64,000 bases of DNA from Glandiceps talaboti (lineage: Eukaryota > Hemichordata > Enteropneusta > Spengelidae): positions 10,272,001 to 10,336,000 of the forward strand of contig NC_135558.1 of NCBI RefSeq assembly GCF_964340395.1, in the 5' to 3' direction. The notes beneath the pieces are model-generated. The model ran no database searches. It worked only from the letters and a program-made list of their open reading frames with translations, and was not told the origin of the DNA. Shown here piece after piece: positions 1 to 11,781 of this stretch (its first letter is position 1; the number at the start of each line of letters is the position of its first letter). The translations under genes were made by a program, and so were the position numbers.

Positions 1-18
1 TGGTTTCTATGGTAACAG

Positions 19-3000
19 GTGGAAAGCTATGATGAAGCTGGTGATCCTGATGAGATTTTGATATTAACAACGCCATGTATGAGAGATCTGATCAAACTAG
101 CTGGTGTAACCCTGGGAAAGAGGTAAAATGTGTCACTGGTTCATTCATTAGGATGAATTAGCACCCTCAGAGTTGCCTGTAGTGTTTCCTTCCCCCTTTT
201 GTTTTTCCATGATCCTTTAATTTGTCATTCCTTATTTACTGTTGCATACACAGTATTCCACATTTGCATGATACTTTAGAAGTGAATTTAGAGTTTTTTA
301 AAGATGTGGTTATTTTTGACAGACAATAGTAAATCACTCGGTGTTTTGGCATCTTCCACAACCACGTTTATGGTGACTTACATAAAAAAACTAAAGAACT
401 AATAACACACAACTATGATCATGTAAATGCAAAATTATACAATAGACAAATATGTGTAATTTGGTACCAGCACTTTGGAATGTGATGTATTCACATTTCA
501 TCCATTGGAGAGTTGAACAAATTGGAAATTTGACATTTCTGATACCAGATCCGAAATAGTCGTCTTATTTTTTTCAAAAAATTTGTGAGAAGTTTTATTC
601 CTATTTTGTAACTTTTGGTGTAAAATTTGTGATTTTCCAGGCGAGCAGTTGCTGCTAAAAGAGCTGCTGTCAAGAACAGAGTAAAAAAGGTTATTCCAAA
701 ACAGACCAAAGCTACAACTACTTATCTAGTTCGTAATATTTTTGAGACATTTTTCCCAGATGAGATTGATCAAGACAAAGCTTCTTCTGCTCCAAGAAAA
801 CAAAGATGTGGTGTTTGTGAGGTAAGACGATTTTATTGAAAATGACTTTAACATAGTCTGCACCTCTGACTTAAAAATTGTGAACTTTTGCTGATATTAT
901 TGCTCAAAAAAAGTTCTCATTAAAAAGTCACAAAAAGAAAAATTAGCTTTAGTATTTGGAATAATATAAAGATATTACAAAAGTAATCATCAAAGATGAT
1001 AAAGTTATAGACTAAAAACGGAGCTCGGATTTATTGGAAAGCTTTGTAGTAACCAGCTTTGATCAGATTTACATTTTGTATCGTACGACAGGTGCCTGTA
1101 AGCATATCTGTAGTTGTAGGATAACTGCCATGTGAAACAAAAGCCTGCAGTGTCTAAAAAGCAACTGCCAAATTCAGTCTAACACTTGAAATGTAGTGTA
1201 GTGTATGAAAGGTCTTGCTTAATCCAAGCTAATGCTGTTAGTTACAAAAGATACATTTGTTTACGCCAAATCTAAGCTAACAACAGGCTATAAAAAGTTG
1301 TAACTTCATCCAATACTTTAGTTTATAAGTGAACATAATTTTGAAAACGGTGATACAAGTGAGCACTTGCAACAGTACTAAATTCAATGTGCTGATTATG
1401 AAAATAATGTTAACTGTAGGAATATCCAATATGGCCGCCATTTTTCAAGATGGCCACCAATGAGTGTATGTGTAATCATGGGAGCAATCAGATTACTCTG
1501 TCGTTCTTGACCAGCCAGTGTTCCAACTGACAAAACTTGTCAGTCGTGTGCACCCTAATAACCAATAATGTGAATACACAGCACAAAAATATATCTTAAC
1601 TGATGGGAGTAGAATTTAACTTAGTGTCTCCTACTGAACACTACCTAATTACCAACTATTTGTAGAATATGAAAGACATTGTATGTTTACAATGTTATGG
1701 CAAATGACAAAATAGGTTGCCAGGACAGGAAAATGTTATTTTTTAAATTCAGTCCTGATTTCTATAATTTTACTGTTTTAATTGAATTTTAGTCAAATGA
1801 GACAGATGTGAAAGATGATACTACAAAGGTAATGAATCTGCCAAGTTGTGCTGGTGTTTTGAGGTTTGTTTGTGAAAAACAGTTGTCATTGTTTTTGTTG
1901 TGCTTATTAATAGCTTTGCTGTCTTTGTGCCGTGCCGTGCTGTGCTGTGCATGACATTTTTTTTGAAAATATTTTTATGGAAAACCATGACAAGTGCTTG
2001 AGGTCAAATGCCTGTTTAATGTTATGGCAGAACAGTGCTGTCTAGTTGTGGCTGCAATCACAATCTCTCACCACGTCCTAACACACTATGTCCAAATATA
2101 TGTATGGACAAGGCAGTCTTTGTCCAAATAAGGAACAAGGCTTATGCCTAAATATGGTAAATATTGCACTTTTTTCCAAATATGGAACTGTTCTTGCACT
2201 GTCCAAATAAGGAGCCCAACCAACACCCAAACATGGAAAGTTTTGTGTGTTATTCAAATAGATCCAAATATGAACATGGCAGACAATTTTTCCAAATGAG
2301 GAACATAGCCTATGTCCAAATACATAACCAGCACTTTTTGTCTGAAGGGAGGACAAGCCTAAGTCCAAACATGGGACATGGCAGACATTTTGTCCAAATA
2401 AAGGAATATGGCCCATGTCCAAATATGGAACACAGCACGCTGTAATATATTATATAATGCACTTACTATGCCATGCAGCCTTCATTTTAGTTACTTTTCC
2501 ACCTCCTGCCACTTAAATTTTAGCCACACCCTCAATTTCTTTAAATTCCTGATAAGCAGACTGCATTCTAGGGCCGTCTGTTCATAGCCGTATCTCCATG
2601 CATCTACTGACGTTTTCGCACCTGATAGACAGGTAACATGCTTCAATTGGCATGAGCTTGTCTCTAGTCAAGGTAAGACATGATGGTTGTATGACTGTAA
2701 AACAACCCCTACAACAACTTGTCCACTGTTTCCATGGAATTCTGCAACCACCCTTGTCCATATTTGACTTGTCAGATATAAACGTTAAGACTGTAAGGAA
2801 AACATGTAACTACAAATTACTGTAACGGTAGGTCTGATTGACTTTAGTTCTGCCGTAGGTGTCTGTTTTTTTGGTGCTGGGTTTATTTTAGCTGAATATG
2901 CACCAAAGCTTTTTCTGCAGAAATAAGTCTCGCTAACATACTTTACGAGTTGTCATGTTTCTGAATTCAGTTGTTGTGAAATGTGTCTACAAATGAATGC

Positions 3001-6000
3001 AGTCGGCCAACCAGATAAGTTATTTATAAGGAATGTCTACCTTCTCCTTGCATTTTCTGCTAAATTAAAGTTAGCCTAACAAACATGTCTAAAACTCATT
3101 CTACCAAATTTTTCATTCGTCAAAATAAATATATTTACAGTATATAACAAGAAGTGAATGAGGTATGATTGGTGAAGTTTGCAGAGCTGGTTGGGGGTGA
3201 TCGATGAACCATATCAATGTACCTACATGTATACTAAAGTATTTGCTTAGCAATGAGCTATAACTGTCAATTAAACCCCCTCCCCTAAAAAAAATCAATA
3301 AATTCAACCAAAATACCTCATTATTCAAACGATCAACATTTGTGGAAATTTTTGCATCTTGTACTTGAAGTTGCACACACCTGATAATAATGTCATATAT
3401 GGCCATTGGTGGGAGGCAGAAATGTCTGGGAGGTGTTGATGTCAGTCAGAATGAGAAAAAAATTATCATAACATGTGTTTCTTTGTTACAGGTTTGCCAA
3501 GCTACTGATTGTGGTAAATGTGCAGCCTGTAAAGATATGATTAAGTTTGGAGGTTCTGGCAGAGCTAAACAAGCATGTGTCAATAGAAGGTATGTTATCA
3601 ACTTTTATAGTGATTGTGTACATACAATACGCCATGTTCCAGTTAGGCCTAATAAAAAAAATTTGTGTAGTTCTGATTACACTCAATCTTGGAATAGGTG
3701 GGGTAGGTAGATTATTTATTTTATTTCATTATTATTTTTCATATGTGAGTGGGTGTCTAGTTCAGGTAGTTATGTTTTCCCTTGTTTTCCATATGGTCTC
3801 TGTGTTATGTTGATGTCAGTTTCCGCATCCACAATTTTTGTGATTTTATTTTTTTTCTCGAATATGTTTGAAAAACGTTAAGGGTCAGCAGTGAAAAACA
3901 AGGTAGGATCGGGTAACCAGAACAAAACAGCTTTTTTAAGGTTTTACTGATGAATTTTATCTTTAATGTACTTACAGATGTCCAAATATGGCCGTCAAAG
4001 AAGCTGATGAAGATGACGACTTGGATGATGAAAATTATGATTCTAACAAAGACAAGAAAAACCAGAATATTAAAAAGATGTTGAAAACATCCAGAAAACG
4101 TACATCAAAGGTTAGATTAGTAATCTTTCAACTTTTGCTCGTGTAATTTGCCAGAATTTGTGGAAAAAAATGATATTTTTGAGTTAAGTCGTATCAGATA
4201 GGTGTGATCCAACTGCAAAGATGACATTAATGACAAATAGTAAAACTAGCTTATCTTCTCTTACTAAAAAAAAGTGAAGCAGAGCTATTTCACATCACCA
4301 CCCCTATTTTCCTTCAAAATGGTACAGCCTTTACTTGGTAAACAATAGACTATACCAATATATGGTTAGAATTAGGTGTGGTTTGGCAATGAGAGTCTCT
4401 TGAGTGAAAGTCAATATTTTATCTTTTGATGTAGGGTTCAATAACGTGGATTGGAAAACCCATCATGGAGGAAAATAAGAAGAAATATTACAATACTGTG
4501 CAAATTCACAATGAAAAGGTAAGGACTTGACCTTTGACATTTGACCCAGCTTTAAAGGTCAGCATTAAAATCTGTATAGTGAACTTTCAATACACTATTA
4601 CCATTATTTAGGACAATTGCAGAACAGTGTCCATTCACGATAGATAATGGAAATCAGCTGTGAGTTAAGGGGCCATAACATTATACCTATCCTTAACCCT
4701 GACTCCCTAGCTTCAATAACAATGTTTATCTGTTGTACAGTTGGTCTTAACTCTTCTACATTTTTCAGATAGACTAATTTTGACAGATGACAATAAATCA
4801 CCAAGACCTGGACAGTCTCAAGGAGTCTCAAATTCTAGTCACATGACTAGAATGACTTTAGAGTCAAACATGTATTTAACTTTACTGTAGAACTAGTCGG
4901 CCTTCAATTGTAACTTTGTCACATACTGTTCAGCAAAACACTATATAGCCACAAGACTATAACACATATAACACTGGTTTGTGTACATTCAAGAAGACAA
5001 ATGCAAAATATTACCACTAGTGTCATTGCAACATATTCACTGTACAGTATCTATCAATGGACTTTTAATGTAACTACACTCCTGGTATAGTAACATACAC
5101 ACAAGTGCATGCAGTGTTTTATTTAAGTAGATTTCCATTATCTCATGTATACATAATATTCAGGGACTTCCAATATTTACACTATCTTGATTACAGGTTG
5201 ATTATATTGAACTCGCCAAGACACCACTGTCACCTATCTATGTAATGTACTAGTATATGTAATACATAATATACTTATACTTTGAGTCTGTCTTAACTTG
5301 TCAAAATACATTTGTCGTTGTCATGACTACCCATGCATTTGTCAGGTCCATGTTTACCTATCTCATAGCATACATGTTTACTCCTCCTGTCCGATAGATT
5401 TCCGTTGGTGACTGTGTACTTGTTACGCCTCCAGAACCATCTAATCCTGTCTTTATATCCAGGATAGCGTACATGTGGCAGGACAGAAACGGAGATGCTC
5501 TCTATCATGCACATTGGTTCTGGTAGGTCCCCACATTTTAATTTTAACCATATTATTTCGTAATAAGCCATTCAAAATATCAACAGATTTGTATTTTATA
5601 TACCAGTCTGCTGAAAATATGCCTTGAAAAAATTTACACATTGCAATTGACATAACTGTTGTAATTTGGTTTACCTCTTAATCTTTGAATGTGTATACTG
5701 TTTAGTTGCATGTTGATACTTTACTCAAATTATGGTACAAGACATTGAAATCTATGCAAGTTTTACCATATTCCCTACCTCTGTTAGTGACACTGGTACT
5801 TAGCGTAACCTTAGCAAAAACACTGCTTTCAAACTAATATTGATTTATTCTGTCCCTGTAATCCATAGTCGTGGTACGGATACTCTACTAGGAGAGACGT
5901 CAGACCCACTGGAAGTATTCCTGGTAAATGAATGTGAAGATACATCATTGGAATATGTCATCAGTAAATGTCAGGTAAGTGTTTATTTTCATTGAATGTC

Positions 6001-9000
6001 ATCAGTAAGGTAAGTGACTGCTAGTACCATCACTGGGTTTGGCATATATATATATCCAGCTAAGTGGTATTAATCAGAAGGCGTTTCTCCTATGCAGTCA
6101 TTTCATGGATTGGTGTCACCAGTAAATGTGAGGCAGATGTCTTGAAGATGATGTCATCACATGATCCTGGTGTCTTTGTAAGAGCCATACTATAACCTGA
6201 CCTCGCATCTTGAAAATGTACAAACCTATCTGTCCAAGAACATGGTCATGATTATCACAACCAAAAGAATTGCTAGTGATAAGCAATGGTATTGATTCAT
6301 TTCCCTTACATCGTCGTCTGTTTTGTCACTTCAGGTCCTGTATAAAGCGCCCCCTAGTGACTGGGCTATGCGAGGTGGAAGTGAGGAAGAGGATACTATA
6401 ATCAAAGAGGATGATGGGAAGACATTCTTCTATCAAAAGTTCTATGACCCAGACTGTGCCAGATTTGTTGATCCTCCGGAAGTTATACAATTTGATGATA
6501 TGCCTCGTCATAGATTTTGTCAAAGCTGTCAGTATCTTGAAGATATTAGAAGGGTAAGGTTTGAATTTTGAAGCTCAGTTTGTACCTGCAAGGGAGCTAG
6601 ACTATTGTGCTAGCCAGGGCTTGAAATTAATATTTATCTGTGGTAGTCCTAGTGGACTACCACTTTCCAAAATTGGTAGCCCAAGGATGGTGACCAGTTG
6701 TCCAATACATGTGTTTATGAACTGAAAACAGAGGTCCACATTGGAAACGTGTATTATTAAAATTCGTTCATGTCTATAAATCTTCCTCCTTCTACATCCT
6801 CACAAAATCAGAGATAATCTGAGTGGGTTATCAGCTGTTAACTTATAGTAGCCCACAACAAGAATTGGGAGTCTTGGGACATGGAACTACCATTAACTTT
6901 GAGCCAGGATAGCTAGGGGATCAAATCAAAGAACACCAGGTACATGTTTTGATTTTAGATTTGTCTATAGTTACCAACAGAGAAACATAAATTTGTTTTT
7001 TCTTGATTGCCAACCACAGAAGGAAACACCAACAGTCAAAGAGAAATTGAACTCGAATGAAAATAATTCTAATATTATATACTACAGGTGAGTACTGTGT
7101 CATGGTTTCTGTTTTCTGTTATGTACAAACTTGTTTTGAAAAATTTCCGTTCTTTGTTAGTATTTAAATAAACCCATACCTTCACATTACTTGCTGCAGT
7201 TGATTTTTAAACCTCAAAAGATAACTTGGATAAGTTTTGTACAGGCGCCATGTGGTGTTTAGGCAATGAATATGATTCTTTGAAGGGGAAGTTATTTACC
7301 AAGAATTATGTCATTATATTATACATGAAGAGTATGACCAGTTAACTGTACACGTGTCACTAGACGCTTGAATTTGTATAGACACTTGAATTTGTATGAC
7401 TTCTGTTGATGGCTACATTACCTTTTATTCAAGGATTGGAGACTTTTCTTAAGCATGGAATAAGTAGATGTCTTTATCAACCCCATGATATGGATTTTCA
7501 GACAGAAAATGTATCCATGGTTGGGGATTTCTTGTGAATGCATCACATGCCTATTGAGGTAACAACACCTCTCACTCCCTTCTTCCCTAAAACCTCAGAA
7601 AATATAATTAGACACTTCTAAAAATTGGATGTAAAACACGATTGAAGTATGATATATTGTTAGACACAAATAAAATAATTTGAATTTACAGACAAAATTA
7701 AATGAAATCATGTTGTATAAATATTTTCAGTACTCTCAGTAAAGATGGTGTGAATTACAAGGTTGGCGATGGATGTTATCTTCTACCTGGTTCTTTTTAC
7801 TTCAATGTCACACCAGCACCACCACCCAAGAAACCACGAAGAAACGATAATGTGGTAAGGGAATATAACCATGGTAACGTTCAAATTCACCTATAACCAT
7901 CGTACAACAATAGAAAGACAACTATGTGGCAATGTCAACAACAGCAGAAATTGTTGCTAAAGTGTTTGCTCAAAACGAAGTACAAACGTAGTTACAAAAT
8001 TCGTGGATTTTGGCAATTTTGCAAATACTGTGTGCAAGTATAAAATGTTACAAAGCTGTATACATATATATTGACTCCCATCATGCAGTGGGTGTTCATT
8101 GAAAGGACCCACACTGAACAATGAATAAAGAACAAGTTTCAACCCCATTTTTCTCAGCAATTGTGTGGAATGTGAATGGCACAAAAATATGCACTGACTC
8201 TCCAAACTCAAAGTTTGCACAAATATCTTTGTTTCTTGGCATGGCACTCCCCCTTTAAGCAGTGCCGGCTTATACAACAAACCACTTTTGGTGAATAAAG
8301 AGAATATTTGCGTAGAAAATTTCGCTGAAATATTTTATTTTGATGTTTGAAATGTCTTTTCTGTACCAAGGATGAAGAGGTGTACCCTGAGATTTATCGT
8401 AAAACTACAGACTATGTCAAAGGAAGTAACTTAGAATGTCCTGAACCATTCCGCGTCGGAAGAATTATCAGTATTTACACAAAGAAGAGTCCTAACAGAC
8501 TTCTAGAAGAAATTAAACTGAAAGTTGTGAAATTCTATCGACCAGAAAATACCCACAAGGGGATAGTTGCAAGCTACAGTGCAGACTTGAATTTACTTTA
8601 CTGGAGTGATGAAGGTATATACAAACAAATAACTTACTTTACTGGAGTGATGAAGGCAAATACAATTTGCGTTATTGGAATGATGAAGAGGAACAAACGG
8701 ACTATCTTTTAACTTGCTTTGAAAATACATAAAGAATGGCCATTTTTTTTTAATGTCATTTTAAAAAAAAAATTTTATGGGGGCAATAAAGATCATAGTA
8801 CTGTATTTATTGTATACTTGCTCTACTGGAGTAATGAAGGTGAATTTAAACAAACTACAACTTCTTCATGGGAGTGATGAAGATCAGAAAACATGTCAAC
8901 ATCTGCTTCTCAAGGACAATTCTACAGCATCAGTGTCATACAAAATTCACTAGAAAGTTTTGTCCATGTAGTATCCACATAAAGCGTATTCCACATATTT

Positions 9001-11694
9001 ATCCCCATGTATAGATACACTCTAACTTCTATGAATTTCAAAAAATCTCAATCTTACAGAGGCAGAAGTTAGTGCTTATGATCTACAAGGTAAATGTACT
9101 GTTGTGTATGAAGATGACCTCAATGAATCAGTGCTGGAGTACAGCTCTAAAGGAATGGATAGATTCTATTTCTTAGAGGTAAAGAAATTAATTGCTTATT
9201 TTTTAAAAATCAGTTTTATTACTGACAATACACTTTTTTGCCAAGATCAAATTAATATAATGATTAAGATATGACATATTTTACCATAACTACTGCAAAT
9301 TGTCGATGTGGTCATGCAATACAATAGTTCGTCAAAATTAATTTCCAAATATGAAAGTAAATTGATGACAATTCACAATTGTTCAAGTTTTATTCATTTT
9401 TTTTTTCAGTATTAGACATTCAAGTCTTCAAGTACACAATTTGATTTAATATCAGTATTTTTGATAAATTTCATTTTGCAACAATTACACTATTTTAGTT
9501 ACACACTAAAATAAATAGTTGTATAAATAGGTTTTGCACACACTTATACCTTAAATTAGTAAAATATAATTTTATTTTGGTTTTGTAGGCATATGATGCT
9601 AAGAGAAAACAATTTGATGAACCACCTAGGAAAGCCAGAACAAAACCATCCAAAGGAAAGGTAAGAAATGTATCTTGAATAATCCAGGTGATCCGTTTAC
9701 ATTATTTTTCATCTCATCCCTTGAACTTCTTCCATAATTTCACAGCTGTATGTTAGTACACCCCCCCCCTCTCCCAGGCCCTTCGTCTTACATGGTTACA
9801 AGGTGTCACTGTCCAGCAACAAAGTGACCAATCATAGAGTTCCTATTATACTATCGACATGGACTGTTTTCCAAACATGGCTGCCTCTGGCTGTGATTAA
9901 GTTTCAAAGTAGTTGAAAATTGCTTCAACATAAAACATTGACAGAAGCAAAAATGAGCCAACATCATTTGGTGAACATTGGAGGGTCATAATATGTACAG
10001 GGTATGAGTGTTGCCATCTTTAAAACTAGTGAACACAACAATACAGCCTGTTGGTTAGAGGTTATTATGGATGTTTTGGAGGCGTGGTAATGTACAAACC
10101 CTTGAGAGAGAAAAGTTCATGGGATGCGATAATATTATTGTCAAAATCCTTGAATTGTTCAAGATAATAGAAACAACAAAATTTTGCACCACCGCTATAT
10201 TGAAAGAACACCATTCAGATTGTACCAAGTTATAGATAACAATAACGTTCATTATTTATTAGTCTGATAGGTCCAGCCATTGGTCCGCTTGTTCATAACA
10301 TTCTTGTATTATTTTTAGGGTAAAGGTAAAGGCAAAGGTAAAGGAAATGCTGCAGTAGAAAAAGCACCAGAACAAGAAGACAATTTCAAATTTAGAAAAT
10401 TAAAATGTCTTGATGTGTTTGCCGGTTGTGGTGGTAAGTACTCACTTAAGGTTATTGAGTTTGTCTTATTTTTGCTTCCGATAAATCCAATTTTAGGGTA
10501 TGTGCCGTTATATGTGTTTTCAGTTGTCTTTTGTGAGATAGCCATATGTGGTGTTATAAAGTCTAATACCTCAAATGGAATACAGAGCTAGAATGTGTAA
10601 ACACAACCATGTTTTAAAACTGTTGTAACTTGCGCCTCCTAAAAGATCAGAAACTGATTCCAATTTAGTTGTAGGGTTACAAGAAATTGCTGTATGTCAT
10701 TGGCTTCTCAAATTTGGCTTAGAATGCACACTGCTGCAGATACCTTCTTACCTGCTAAATAACCAACTAGAAAAGATAAAGTTGACATTGGGTGTTTTTT
10801 TTTGTTTTCCAGGATTATCGGAAGGATTCCATGAGGCAGGTGTCGCTGAGTCTACATGGGCTATAGAGATAGATGAACCAGCAGCCCAAGCATTCCGGCT
10901 AAATAATCCAGGATCCACTGTCTTCACTGAAGACTGTAATATGTTACTAAAATTAGCCATGGAAGTAAGTCCAGATTGTTAGATGTCATGGTTTCATTAT
11001 AAAAATACCACTCAGATGTTTGAAATACTGGGTCACACCATACCAATAACTCCACCCACAACCAAACCCATTACAAAAGAAATCTTCACTTGTAAAGGAA
11101 AATTCCTGTTATATTTATTTTGGTTTTAACTTACCATGCATATGGTTTTGGGTGATAAAATAGCACCTTGGTAACTTATTCTAATTTGAAATCATGTAAA
11201 GAAGCCCTATTGCACTTAATGTGTGTTCAGCCATTTTGGGTATTCTCAGCAAGAGATTATTGGAAAACCTCTTGTCATGACGTGAGAAAGACCCTGATTT
11301 TCTTTGTAAAAATACAAATACAGAGAGTGACAAGACAGAAATTGTGATAAATGTGGTTGTCTTAGAACACAAAACATCTGTTTGTACTGTAGTTTACTAA
11401 TCATTGAGATTACGGAGACAGTTTTCAGAATAACTCATGATCAGTAAACATTTATCTATTTGATAAAAAGTGTAGCACTCGGTAATTCACTTTGATAGAT
11501 GTAGTGGCTATGTAAAGTAAATGTGTCTGATTAGTGAAACTTTTGTCTATTTTCAGGGTGTACCCACCAACTCTGTAGGACAGAAACTACCACAGAAAGG
11601 AGAAGTAGAACTTTTATGTGGTGGACCACCATGTCAAGGATTCAGTGGCATGAACAGATTTAATTCTAGAGAGTATTCTAAGTTTAAGGTAAGT

Positions 11695-11781
<87 letters not shown>

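Larger units (their letters stand above)
800..3989 (+). other. DNMT1: DNMT1 CXXC zinc-finger coding block (exons 2-4)
   Basis: The end of exon 2 (CGVCE), exon 3 ([16 protein letters not shown], then KFGGSG) and the start of exon 4 ([10 protein letters not shown]) give the cysteine spacing of the CXXC finger that binds unmethylated CpG. The KFGGSG loop that contacts DNA is intact. Exon 4 continues into an acidic run (DEDDDLDDE), matching the autoinhibitory linker between CXXC and BAH1. The intron between exons 2 and 3 is large (2.67 kb) and splits the first cysteine cluster. Confidence 0.93.
5398..6553 (+). other. DNMT1: DNMT1 BAH1 coding block (exons 6-8)
   Basis: Exon 6 opens with [12 protein letters not shown] and ends at YHAHWF; exon 7 gives [19 protein letters not shown]; exon 8 gives [12 protein letters not shown] and a [13 protein letters not shown] end. 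These match the bromo-adjacent homology 1 domain of DNMT1. Exon 6 joins exon 5 ([11 protein letters not shown]) with no gap relative to the vertebrate protein. Confidence 0.92.

Noticed and set aside
2078-2445. Overlapping open frames of 114 (-) and 93 (+) residues
   Set aside because: Both are by-products of the GTCCAAATATGGAACA minisatellite.
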